Source: JALHST01 sp038316335 (lineage in GTDB: Bacteria > Bacteroidota > Bacteroidia > Flavobacteriales > Flavobacteriaceae). Taken from it: 58,141 bases of DNA. Positions 42,070-49,930 of the stretch are shown piece by piece; the first letter of the stretch is position 1; the number at the start of each line of letters is the position of its first letter. The notes below the pieces were generated by a model. The model was not told the DNA's origin. It saw nothing but the letters and a program-made list of their open reading frames with translations, and ran no database searches. The stretch covers positions 1 through 58,141 of the forward strand of contig JBBQAM010000024.1 of NCBI GenBank assembly GCA_038316335.1, given 5' to 3'. The translations under genes were made by a program, and so were the position numbers.

Positions 42070-42834
42070 ATGTTAGAGCATATAGAATTATTTTTTAAAT
42101 CGATTTTCATAGATAATATGATTTTTTCGGTCTTTTTAGGAATGTGTTCCTATTTGGCAGTATCGAAAAAAGTGGCCACTGCTGTAGGGTTGGGGGCGGC
42201 GGTAATTTTTGTTCTGGCGGTGACCGTACCTTTGAATTGGTTGCTGGATCAATATATATTGCGCGATGGGGCCCTGTCCTGGTTGGGCCCGGAATATGCC
42301 GATTATAATCTAGGTTTTCTATCCTTTATTTTATTTATTGCCACGATTGCGACCATGGTGCAACTAGTGGAAATCGTCGTAGAAAAATTTTCCCCGGCAC
42401 TTTATAACTCACTTGGCATCTTTTTGCCCTTGATTGCGGTTAACTGTGCAATTTTGGGAGGCTCGCTTTTTATGCAGGCACGGGATATACAAACACTCGG
42501 ACTTGCTTTCAATTATGGAATAAGTTCAGGAATAGGATGGTTCTTGGCCATCTTGGCCATCGCAGCCATTCGCGAGAAAATTAGATATTCGAATGTACCT
42601 AAACCCTTAAGAGGATTGGGGATTACCTTTATTATCACCGGGTTGATGGGAATCGGATTTCAGAGCTTTGGTGGCATGTTGACCGGGGGTGATGAGCCAG
42701 CACCTGCAGTCGAAACAAAAACGGCGCAAAAAACAGAAAAAGTCATTCCTCCCGCCAAGGATGCTGATAAAATAAAGAAAGAGATCGACAAAAAGGAGAT
42801 TTCATATAACGACGCTATAAAAGAACAAAAATGA
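42070..42834 (+). CDS. nqrE: Na+-translocating NADH:quinone reductase subunit E, with tail
   Basis: A 254-residue membrane subunit with six helices and the second pair of cluster cysteines, C26 (FLGMCSYLAVSKK) and C126 (LIAVNCAILGG). The Vibrio subunit is about 198 residues and ends near the sequence FMSFSG. Here the matching end FQSFGGMLTG is followed by a tail of 48 residues (207-254) that is rich in K, E, D, P and A and looks disordered or helical. A short loop after the second helix is also longer (RDGALSWLGPEYADY). The last codon overlaps the nqrF start as ATGA. Confidence 0.95.
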   Translation: MLEHIELFFKSIFIDNMIFSVFLGMCSYLAVSKKVATAVGLGAAVIFVLAVTVPLNWLLDQYILRDGALSWLGPEYADYNLGFLSFILFIATIATMVQLVEIVVEKFSPALYNSLGIFLPLIAVNCAILGGSLFMQARDIQTLGLAFNYGISSGIGWFLAILAIAAIREKIRYSNVPKPLRGLGITFIITGLMGIGFQSFGGMLTGGDEPAPAVETKTAQKTEKVIPPAKDADKIKKEIDKKEISYNDAIKEQK

Positions 42835-44138
42835 TTTTAGCTGCAACTACCGGTGGAACTATCATGATCACCGTAATCGCCTTTATGGTCCTATTGCTAT
42901 TATTGGTAGCCTTATTGCTCTTTACCAAAGAAAAATTATCGCCTTCGGGTCCGGTTACTATCACTATAAATGGAGAAAAAAAGATTCAAGTTGGTTCCGG
43001 GAGCTCGTTATTAGCTACCTTGGGGAATCAAAAGATTTTTCTACCATCCGCCTGTGGTGGCGGTGGGACCTGCATTCAATGTGAATGTCATGTACTATCG
43101 GGCGGTGGTGAGGCATTGCCTACCGAAACACCCCACTTTTCTAAGAAAGAACTTAATCATGGAGCCCGTTTGGCCTGTCAGGTAAAGGTCAAACAAGACA
43201 TGGAGATTACGATACCCGAAGAGGTTTTCGGGATAAAGAAATGGGATGCAACCGTGGTAAGAAACTTTAATGTTGCCTCCTTTATTAAGGAATTTGTAGT
43301 TGAAATTCCCGAGGATATGGGCTACAAGGCTGGAGGCTATATTCAGATCGAAATACCCCCCTGCGAAATAAAGTATGCCGATGTTGACATTACGGCACAT
43401 CCTGAGGAACATGAAACCCCGGATAAGTTCAAAGCAGAATGGGATAAGTTCAATCTATGGCCTTTGGTCATGAAAAACCCAGAAACCGTTGAAAGGGCCT
43501 ATTCTATGGCGTCTTATCCTGCCGAAGGTCGAGAGATTATGCTCAATGTACGTATCGCCACCCCGCCTTGGGACCGTTCGAAAAACGGTTGGATGGATGT
43601 GAATCCAGGAATCGCCTCTTCCTATATTTTTGCCCAAAAGCCAGGGGATAAAGTGATTATTTCAGGACCTTATGGGGAGTTCTTTATCAACGAATCGGAG
43701 TCTGAGATGCTCTATGTTGGCGGAGGGGCCGGGATGGCACCTATGCGTTCACACTTATACCATTTATTCAAAACCCTTAAGACCAATCGTAAGGTGAGTT
43801 ATTGGTATGGCGGTCGTTCAAAAAGGGAATTGTTCTACATAGACCACTTTAAAAAGTTGGAAGCGGAGTTCCCGAACTTTAATTTTTATATGGCACTCTC
43901 CGAACCATTACCAGAAGATAATTGGAAGGTTAAAGAAAGTATTGAGGCCCCAGGCGACGGTTTTGTTGGGTTTATACATAATTGCGTAATCGATAATTAT
44001 TTAAGCAAGCATGAATCCCCTGAGGATATCGAACTCTATTTTTGTGGACCTCCGTTGATGAACAAAGCGGTTCAGAAAATGGGCGAGGATTACGGTATCC
44101 CTGATGAACATATCCGCTTCGATGATTTTGGTGGTTAA
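42831..44138 (+). CDS. nqrF: Na+-translocating NADH:quinone reductase subunit F
   Basis: A 435-residue NADH-oxidising subunit, somewhat longer than in Vibrio (about 408). It has one N-terminal helix (residues 11-31), then a ferredoxin-type 2Fe-2S domain with C75, C81, C84 and C116 (SACGGGGTCIQC and GARLACQVK). The ferredoxin-reductase part follows: the FAD motif RAYSMASYP, the glycine loop YVGGGAGMAPMRSH, and the end YFCGPPLMN with FDDFGG. It delivers electrons from NADH to the membrane subunits. The start overlaps nqrE. A strong terminator follows 22 bases after the stop. Confidence 0.97.
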   Translation: MILAATTGGTIMITVIAFMVLLLLLVALLLFTKEKLSPSGPVTITINGEKKIQVGSGSSLLATLGNQKIFLPSACGGGGTCIQCECHVLSGGGEALPTETPHFSKKELNHGARLACQVKVKQDMEITIPEEVFGIKKWDATVVRNFNVASFIKEFVVEIPEDMGYKAGGYIQIEIPPCEIKYADVDITAHPEEHETPDKFKAEWDKFNLWPLVMKNPETVERAYSMASYPAEGREIMLNVRIATPPWDRSKNGWMDVNPGIASSYIFAQKPGDKVIISGPYGEFFINESESEMLYVGGGAGMAPMRSHLYHLFKTLKTNRKVSYWYGGRSKRELFYIDHFKKLEAEFPNFNFYMALSEPLPEDNWKVKESIEAPGDGFVGFIHNCVIDNYLSKHESPEDIELYFCGPPLMNKAVQKMGEDYGIPDEHIRFDDFGG

Positions 44139-44160
44139 GAGGCCCTTCTAAGAGATTTTG

Positions 44161-44197
44161 AACCTGACAAGTCTTCTGGACCTGTCAGGTTTTTTTT
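44161..44197 (+). terminator. Rho-independent terminator between nqrF and next gene
   Basis: AACCTGACA (44161-44169) pairs with TGTCAGGTT (44183-44191), nine perfect pairs, with a possible three-pair inner stem, and is followed by eight T (44190-44197). The ATG of the following gene lies only four bases after the T-run. Transcription into that gene and apbE therefore needs read-through or an internal promoter, none of which I see. Confidence 0.85.
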
Positions 44198-44201
44198 GGT
44201 T

Positions 44202-44567
44202 ATGAAAGCACTGACAACACAAGAACTTCACAATTTGGCCATGAATATTGTCGGGAGTCAACTCGAAACCGAGGGCTATGAATTTTTAGGGGTGAATAGC
44301 AAACCTAGAAAAAATCCGCAGTTTGTATGCTTAAGGCAAAAACAATTACATTTTATTGTCGTCCGGTATGTTCCCTTTCCCGAGGATCCAACGAACTATG
44401 ACCCACATCTCATGAAGAAGATAAAGGCCCATGCCGATCAACAGGAGGCACGTACCTATTTCGCTGGGGTAGGGCTGTCAAACGCCGCAGATCGCGCGCT
44501 CCCAGTATACTTAAATGAACCTTATATTGTAGACTATGATGGACTTATCGAATTTAAGGTTGAATAG
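44202..44567 (+). CDS. Conserved small protein between nqrF and apbE
   Basis: A 121-residue cytosolic protein beginning MKALTTQELHNLAMNIVGSQLE. It has no signal peptide or membrane helix. It shows an alpha-beta pattern (FVCLRQKQLHFIVVRYVPFPEDPTNYD, ARTYFAGVGLSNA, DYDGLIEFKVE) that resembles a restriction-endonuclease-like or DUF-type fold, but I cannot name it. Relatives in Flavobacteriia sit in the same place after nqrF and are sometimes labelled as an Nqr subunit by proximity, for which the sequence gives no support. The ATG is just after a terminator, leaving no room for a ribosome-binding site outside the U-tract. The gene overlaps apbE by 32 bases. Confidence 0.75.
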   Translation: MKALTTQELHNLAMNIVGSQLETEGYEFLGVNSKPRKNPQFVCLRQKQLHFIVVRYVPFPEDPTNYDPHLMKKIKAHADQQEARTYFAGVGLSNAADRALPVYLNEPYIVDYDGLIEFKVE

Positions 44568-45570
44568 GGTAGGAGCCCTCCTTTTTGGCGCGGTATCGCT
44601 GGCATCCTGTACCTTTTTGGGCAATGGCTTGGTAAAGAACGAGAACGTAGGTGGTGCCTTAGGCACCACCTACAGTATTATCTATCTGTCTGATAAGGAA
44701 CTCGATTTCCAGCATGAAATTGATTCGGTCTTTCAGGCCGTTAACCGTTCCTTGTCTACTTATATCCCGACTTCCGATATTTCGAGAATCAATCAAGGGG
44801 ACACAACGATCGTAGTTGATGCCCTTTTTCGAACAGTTTTTGAGGTTTCAAAAGCGGTACACCAAAAAACCGATGGATATTTTGACCCCACGGTGGGAAC
44901 CTTGGTCAATGCCTGGGGCTTTGGACCCGGACCTGAAATTGAAATGGACAGTAGCAAGGTGGATAGTTTGCTTGAATATGTTGGTTTTGATAAGGTTTTC
45001 ATTACCGATACCGGCACAATTCAAAAATCAAACCCGAATATTTATTTGGATTTTAATGCAATCGCAAAGGGATTTGCCATTGACTGCCTGGCCAAGATGA
45101 TGGATAAAAAGGGCATAAAGAATTATTTGCTGGAAGTTGGGGGAGAGTTGGTGGCAAAAGGTGAAAATGTGGTCAAGGGAAAACCATGGGTCGTTGGCAT
45201 CGATGACCCGCAAGTCGAAGAAGGCCGTGCCTTAAAGCTGCTTATTCATTTAAAGGACAAGGCGTTGGCTTCTTCAGGTAATTATCGAAAATTCAGGATC
45301 AACCCTGTAACAGGCATGAAATATGTGCATACGATAGACCCCAAAACCGGTTATACAAAAGCCGGAAATACGCTAGGGGTTACCATTTTGTCAGCTACCT
45401 GTGCCGAGGCAGATGCCTTTGCAACGGCTTTCATGGCGATGGATCTCGAAGATGCCCTCAAACTCCTTGGTCAGGAAAAGCAGCTAGAAGGCTATATCAT
45501 TTACGTGGATGGGAATGGGCAAACCCAGGAATTTATGACTGCAGGCTTTAAGCAACTGGTAGTGAAATAA
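44536..45570 (+). CDS. apbE: FAD:protein FMN transferase ApbE (lipoprotein)
   Basis: A 344-residue flavin transferase that attaches FMN through a phosphoester to threonine in NqrB and NqrC, in the periplasm. An N-terminal hydrophobic segment ends in a lipobox (SLASC), so it is a lipoprotein. The ApbE pattern follows: GTTYSIIYLS, DFNAIAKGFAIDCLAKMM, YLLEVGGELVAKG, ASSGNYRKFR and YVHTIDPKTGYT, with AEADAFATAFMAM near the C-terminus. The ATG at 44536 lies inside the previous gene. TTG at 44560 would start directly at the signal core and is an alternative. Targets are encoded upstream in the same cluster. Confidence 0.94.
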   Translation: MMDLSNLRLNRVGALLFGAVSLASCTFLGNGLVKNENVGGALGTTYSIIYLSDKELDFQHEIDSVFQAVNRSLSTYIPTSDISRINQGDTTIVVDALFRTVFEVSKAVHQKTDGYFDPTVGTLVNAWGFGPGPEIEMDSSKVDSLLEYVGFDKVFITDTGTIQKSNPNIYLDFNAIAKGFAIDCLAKMMDKKGIKNYLLEVGGELVAKGENVVKGKPWVVGIDDPQVEEGRALKLLIHLKDKALASSGNYRKFRINPVTGMKYVHTIDPKTGYTKAGNTLGVTILSATCAEADAFATAFMAMDLEDALKLLGQEKQLEGYIIYVDGNGQTQEFMTAGFKQLVVK

Positions 45571-45572
45571 AC

Positions 45573-46337
45573 TTATTTGCGCACCAAAGGAATGATTTCG
45601 CCTTTTGCCAATCGATATTTTTCGATTTCTTCTGGCGGTATGCTTCCCGTATAATCGACTTCATCAACGATAAAACCAACCGCACGCAACTTGTCGAAAT
45701 AATCCCTGCCATAGATGCGCACATGATCATATTGTCCAAAAATTTTGGCACGTTCTTTTTTATCGACGATCGAATCGTCTTCATAGGTCACTTTTCGGGC
45801 TAGGTCTTGTGGAATTTGTAAAATTCCCCAGCCACCTGGGGTAAGAATGCGAAATAATTCTTGCATGGCCTTGACATCATTTGGTATATGCTCCAGGACA
45901 TGGTTGCAAAGAATCACATCAAATGAATTGGAGTCAAACGGCAGATTACAAATATCGGCTTTGATATCGGCCAAGGGAGAGTTCAGGTCGGTAGTCGTAT
46001 ATTCGAGGTTCTTCAACTTTCTAAAACGTTTGTAGAAGGCCTGCTCAGGAGCAAAATGTAAAACCTTTAACTGCGCGGTAAAGAAATCGGTTTGGTTCTT
46101 TAGGTAGAGCCACAATAAACGATGCCGTTCAAGGGAAAGTGTGGAAGGTGATAGTACGTTCTCCCGGGGTTTTTCATACCCGTAGGGCAGGAAACTCTTG
46201 AATTGCTTTCCATCTATTGGGTCGGTATATTGGGAGCCCTTATAGAAAAGTGTCAAAATGGGCCGTGCCAAATAGCTTAATTGTATTAGAATCGGCCTTG
46301 GGATCGTATTAAGAATGTGTTTGAAGAATTTCTTCAT
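45573..46337 (-). CDS. Class I AdoMet-dependent methyltransferase
   Basis: A 254-residue methyltransferase of the Methyltransf_11 type. After a basic N-terminal region with a possible membrane-associated helix come LKVLHFAPEQAF (motif I variant without the full glycine loop), ADICNLPFDSNSFDVILCNHVLEHIPND (motifs II-III) and ELFRILTPGGWGILQIPQD. The substrate is unknown. It starts 11 bases after the stop of map and is probably transcribed with it. It converges on apbE with two bases between the stops. Confidence 0.85.
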   Translation of the reverse strand: MKKFFKHILNTIPRPILIQLSYLARPILTLFYKGSQYTDPIDGKQFKSFLPYGYEKPRENVLSPSTLSLERHRLLWLYLKNQTDFFTAQLKVLHFAPEQAFYKRFRKLKNLEYTTTDLNSPLADIKADICNLPFDSNSFDVILCNHVLEHIPNDVKAMQELFRILTPGGWGILQIPQDLARKVTYEDDSIVDKKERAKIFGQYDHVRIYGRDYFDKLRAVGFIVDEVDYTGSIPPEEIEKYRLAKGEIIPLVRK

Positions 46338-46348
46338 CTTTTGGGGGG

Positions 46349-47167
46349 CTACAACTGTAGTTTCCGCTGTCTAAATTCCTTTTCTTCATCGGTTACAATT
46401 CCCAAGGCGTCATAGATGAATTGAAAAGTTGATAAAAGTTCGGGTTTCCCATTGACAATGGCCACGTTGTGCTCGAAGTGCGCACTTGGTTTTCCGTCGG
46501 CAGTGAGTATTGTCCAGCCGTCTTTAAGTTGTTTGATGTTCTTCGTACCCATATTGATCATCGGTTCGATTGCGACGACCATTCCCTCCAAGAATTTTTT
46601 ACCCCTGCCCCGTTTCCCATAATTGGGCATTTCAGGCCCCTCATGTAATTTAGTGCCAAGGCCATGGCCTACAAGTTCACGAACGACTCCGTATCCGTTG
46701 TTTTCACAATGGCTTTGAATGGCAAAGGCCACGTCACCAACGCGATTCCCGACCCTAAATTCCCGTATGCCTAGGTAGAGCGACTCCTTGGCGACCCGTA
46801 ATAATTTTCTGATTTGGGCATCAACTTCCCCTACCTCAAAGGTATAGGCGTGATCCCCGAAGTAGCCATTCTTAAGGGAACCACAATCAACCGAGATAAT
46901 ATCCCCTTCTTTTAGGGGTTCATTCGTAGGAATCCCATGTACCACTTGTGCATTCGGGCTGATATTAAGCGTATTGGGAAAGCCGTACATCCCTAAAAAA
47001 CCGGGCTCGGCACCTTGTTCACGAATAAATTCCTCGGCCAATTTGTCTAAATGCAATGGGATGGCCCCGGGCTTGATTTCGGCCGCCAACATCCCCAAGG
47101 TTTTAGAAACTACCAAAGCGCTTTCGCGCATCAGGGCTATTTCGTCGGGCGTTTTGATTTTTACCAT
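46349..47167 (-). CDS. map: Methionine aminopeptidase, type I
   Basis: A 272-residue enzyme that removes the initiator methionine. Metal ligands can be read: D in ISVDCGSLKNG, D in GYFGDHAYTF, H in VGHGLGTKLHEGPEMPN, E in VVAIEPMI and the last E near the C-terminus. The substrate histidine is in QVVHGIPTNEPL. The frame opens with TTG at 47176, but the exact -7 box at 47174-47181 covers it, so the ATG at 47167 (MVKIKTPDE) is the start. The transcript would begin at or next to this ATG. Confidence 0.96.
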   Translation of the reverse strand: MVKIKTPDEIALMRESALVVSKTLGMLAAEIKPGAIPLHLDKLAEEFIREQGAEPGFLGMYGFPNTLNISPNAQVVHGIPTNEPLKEGDIISVDCGSLKNGYFGDHAYTFEVGEVDAQIRKLLRVAKESLYLGIREFRVGNRVGDVAFAIQSHCENNGYGVVRELVGHGLGTKLHEGPEMPNYGKRGRGKKFLEGMVVAIEPMINMGTKNIKQLKDGWTILTADGKPSAHFEHNVAIVNGKPELLSTFQFIYDALGIVTDEEKEFRQRKLQL

Positions 47168-47173
47168 AGTTGG

Positions 47174-47206
47174 CAAAGGTAAATAAATTAAAACTCGTTC
47201 TTTAAA
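47174..47206 (-). promoter_or_regulatory. Promoter of map, nearly leaderless
   Basis: On the minus strand TACCTTTG (47174-47181) is an exact -7 match and TTTA (47203-47206) a possible -33 box with a 21-base spacer, overlapping the gpmI stop codon. The -7 box ends seven bases before the ATG, which predicts a leaderless or almost leaderless transcript. Confidence 0.5.
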
Positions 47207-48719
47207 TCAATGATTTTCGGGTCATCACCTCTGGTTGCGCCAGTCCCATAATCTTTAGAATAGTCGGTGCCACATCTCCCAATACGCCATCCCGGATTTC
47301 TTTTCGGTCCTTGTCAACCAAAATGATGGGCACTGGGTTCGTGGTATGTGCTGTATTTGGGCTTCCATCGGGGTTGATCATTGTATCGCAATTGCCATGA
47401 TCGGCAATTACCAAGGTGGTATACCCATTTTCCAATGCTACTGAAATTACAGCTTCAGCACAACTATCTACGGTCTCGCAGGCCTTAATGGCCGCCTTCA
47501 TGTCACCTGTGTGTCCGACCATATCGGGATTGGCAAAATTGAGACAAACAAAGTCGACCTCGCCTTTTTTTAGTTCGGGGATAATGGCATCGCGAATTTC
47601 GTATGCGCTCATTTCGGGTTTGAGGTCATAGGTGGCTACTTTTGGAGACGGACAAAGAAGGCGCTTTTCGCCTTCAAATGGCGCTTCCCTTCCCCCGTTA
47701 AAAAAGAAGGTTACGTGTGGATATTTTTCGGTTTCCGCAATTCGAATTTGCTTTTTGTTTGCTTTCTCAAGTACTTCCCCCAGGGTCTCCTTGATATTTT
47801 CCTTATCGTAAACCACATGAATACCTTTGTACGTATCGTCGTAATTGGTAAGAGTCACGTAATAGAGTTTTAATTTATGCATGTTCAGTTCATGCATGTC
47901 CTCCTGATTCAAGACTTGCGTTAGTTCCCGGCCCCGATCCGTTCTAAAATTAAAAAAGATGACCACATCGTTCTCCTTGATTTCCGCTATGGGCATGCCC
48001 GCTGCAGTTGTCATTACGATCGGTTTGATGAATTCGTCGGTAATTCCCGCCGCATAACTTTTCTGTATCGTTTCGGCAATATTGGTCGATTTTTCGCCGC
48101 TGCCATTCACTAAAAGGTCATAGGCGAGTTTCACCCGTTCCCAGCGCTTGTCCCTGTCCATGGCATAATACCTCCCGACTACTGAAGCCAATCGTGCCTT
48201 TTTATCGGAACAAAACCTCATTAGATCTGCCAAAAAGCCCAGGCCACTTTTAGGGTCTACATCCCTGCCGTCAGTAAAGGCATGTACATACATAGTTCGC
48301 AATCCAAAATTCTCACCAGCCTCAATTAGCCCTTTTAAATGTGATATATGGCTATGTACCCCGCCATCGCTCAATAATCCTAGAAAATGAACTGCCTTGT
48401 TGTTTGCTTTTGCATATTCAAAGGCATCCTTCAGGACTTTTTCTTCTTTAAGCGTATGTTCCTGAACTGCTAAATTGATTTTTGCCAAATCCTGGTAGAC
48501 GATTCTTCCGGCACCTAAGTTCATATGCCCCACTTCGCTATTCCCCATCTGTCCCTCCGGTAAACCAACGTTCATTCCGTCGGTACGTAAGTTGGCATTG
48601 GCATATTTTTTATAGAGGGAATCGACAAAGGGAGTATTCGCTTGATCGATTGCCGAAACCTTTGGGTCCGGCGATTTCCCCCAACCGTCTAATATCATCA
48701 AAATCACTTTATTGTGCAT
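47202..48719 (-). CDS. gpmI: 2,3-bisphosphoglycerate-independent phosphoglycerate mutase
   Basis: A 505-residue Mn-dependent glycolytic enzyme converting 3- to 2-phosphoglycerate. Marks are VILMILDGWG (metal aspartate 11), the phosphoserine region GQMGNSEVGHMNLGAGR (S61), HAFTDGRDVDP, FFNFRTDRGRELTQ, VCLNFANPDMVGHTGDMKA and LVIADHGNCDTM. Length is normal (about 510). The frame is open for eight codons upstream, but an exact -7 box at 48741-48748 supports the ATG at 48719. Confidence 0.96.
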   Translation of the reverse strand: MHNKVILMILDGWGKSPDPKVSAIDQANTPFVDSLYKKYANANLRTDGMNVGLPEGQMGNSEVGHMNLGAGRIVYQDLAKINLAVQEHTLKEEKVLKDAFEYAKANNKAVHFLGLLSDGGVHSHISHLKGLIEAGENFGLRTMYVHAFTDGRDVDPKSGLGFLADLMRFCSDKKARLASVVGRYYAMDRDKRWERVKLAYDLLVNGSGEKSTNIAETIQKSYAAGITDEFIKPIVMTTAAGMPIAEIKENDVVIFFNFRTDRGRELTQVLNQEDMHELNMHKLKLYYVTLTNYDDTYKGIHVVYDKENIKETLGEVLEKANKKQIRIAETEKYPHVTFFFNGGREAPFEGEKRLLCPSPKVATYDLKPEMSAYEIRDAIIPELKKGEVDFVCLNFANPDMVGHTGDMKAAIKACETVDSCAEAVISVALENGYTTLVIADHGNCDTMINPDGSPNTAHTTNPVPIILVDKDRKEIRDGVLGDVAPTILKIMGLAQPEVMTRKSLI

Positions 48720-48740
48720 TGTATTCCTGTATTTTGACCT

Positions 48741-48748
48741 CAAAAATA
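48741..48748 (-). promoter_or_regulatory. -7 box of the gpmI promoter
   Basis: TATTTTTG on the minus strand matches TAnnTTTG exactly, 22 bases before the gpmI ATG, and overlaps the upstream alternative start at 48743. Confidence 0.5.
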
Positions 48749-48965
48749 GGTGGTTCTCCTTACTTTAACTAGATTTTCCATTGGGTTTTTGTTCGGCACG
48801 CCGGAAATTGACAAACTTTTAAGGAAAAAACCGCTAATACTGTTAAAATTTAGTTATTTAACTGTTAATCGTGAAACAAACTGTTATAAGGGAAGTCTAT
48901 ATTTATATAATCAAAAATTATTCATCAATCACGCTGGATCTAATTCAGCAAAAAATCAATTCATC

Positions 48966-49355
48966 ATGAAAAAAACAGTCTTAACACTGACCGTAGCGCT
49001 CTTGCTATCGGTTGTATCGGCATTGCATGCCGAATCGAAAATGAATCGGCATGAGCCCGAGCGTAGTAATTGGGTAACCAATTTTGAAATCAGTTCTTTT
49101 TGCAAGGCCATTATGCAAGGGGATATTGAAACCGTCAAAAGCCTAATCGCCTTGGGTGAAGACGTAAACCGAAAATCCTTAGGGAAAACCCCGGCCATCT
49201 TTGCGGCCCGGTACAATCAAGCAGAGATCTTAAAACTGCTTATCGCCAACGGAGCGGATCTATCAATTCGTTGTGACCGCGGATTTACAATAAAGAAATA
49301 TGCCGAACTATCAAATGCCAAGGAGGTACTCGCAGTGCTCGACGCGGCTATGTAA
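48966..49355 (+). CDS. Small exported ankyrin-repeat protein
   Basis: A 129-residue protein with a signal peptide (MKKTVLTLTVALLLSVVSALHAES). Three ankyrin repeats follow: SSFCKAIMQGDIETVKSLIALGEDVNRKS, LGKTPAIFAARYNQAEILKLLIANGADL and CDRGFTIKKYAELSNAKEVLAVL. It probably binds a protein partner in the periplasm. The frame is open further upstream, but the signal peptide places the start at 48966. A strong terminator follows. Confidence 0.85.
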   Translation: MKKTVLTLTVALLLSVVSALHAESKMNRHEPERSNWVTNFEISSFCKAIMQGDIETVKSLIALGEDVNRKSLGKTPAIFAARYNQAEILKLLIANGADLSIRCDRGFTIKKYAELSNAKEVLAVLDAAM

Positions 49356-49407
49356 AGGGTAGGTGCTGAATTTCATCAATCATTTTATACACAGTCATCC
49401 AAAAATG

Positions 49408-49443
49408 AAAACCCGTTTCAATCGTACGATTGAAGCGGGTTTT
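49408..49443 (+). terminator. Terminator after the ankyrin gene
   Basis: AAAACCCGTTTCAATCGT pairs with ACGATTGAAGCGGGTTTT (18 pairs, one G-U). The arms meet directly, so the inner bases form the loop. T residues follow the right arm. It is symmetric enough to work on both strands. Confidence 0.8.
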
Positions 49444-49499
49444 TAATGGTTCAATGCATCCTCCTATAGTTTTCAAGTAAAAGAGCGACGAATGATCGA

Positions 49500-49667
49500 T
49501 TAAAATTCAAATCCATTGAGTGCCCTTTCCGTTAGGGCATAAACAGCCATTAAAAGCATGGCCGCACAGAAATACGAGTATATTTTGAGGAGTACAACCA
49601 CAAACTCTGGCTTGCAATCTTCAAATGCTTCTTGATAAAGGCTTTTAAAATGTAATAGGGTTCCCAT
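49500..49667 (-). CDS. 55-residue membrane protein (DUF6747-like)
   Basis: A very small protein beginning MGTLLHFKSLYQEAFEDC with one hydrophobic helix (EFVVVLLKIYSYFCAAMLLMAVYAL) and ending ALNGFEF. I recall small flavobacterial proteins (DUF6747) with a similar plan: a first stretch K-x-x-Y-x-E-A-F, one helix containing Y-A, and an end like T-G-F-x-F. A promoter with both boxes lies 27 bases upstream, inside the longer open frame, which supports both the gene and this start. Function is unknown. Confidence 0.6.
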   Translation of the reverse strand: MGTLLHFKSLYQEAFEDCKPEFVVVLLKIYSYFCAAMLLMAVYALTERALNGFEF

Positions 49668-49693
49668 ATAGTTCCATTTAGATGATGATAAAT

Positions 49694-49722
49694 CAAAGCT
49701 ATAGAGGTTAAATTTGAGGCAA
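49694..49722 (-). promoter_or_regulatory. Promoter of the 55-residue protein gene
   Basis: On the minus strand TAGCTTTG (49694-49701) is an exact -7 match and TTG (49720-49722) a -33 core with an 18-base spacer. Confidence 0.55.
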
Positions 49723-49930
49723 TTGAAAGACTTGAGGAGCACCAAATATAGCTAAAATTCAATGAAAACCTATTTAAAGCACCCTATTTAACGCCCCAAT
49801 CCCGAAATAGTGGATAAAGTGCCGGAATATTCGATATTCCGCTTAAAATAGGAGTCGTAGCATGCTGTTATGCATATAAAAACAGCGCCCAAGCATTGAT
49901 TGGCAGCCATTGTGGTGTCATAATTACACC

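Noticed and set aside
44202..44567. Annotation as an extra subunit of the Nqr complex
   Set aside because: No membrane helix, flavin or iron-sulfur motif is present; such a label would rest on position only.
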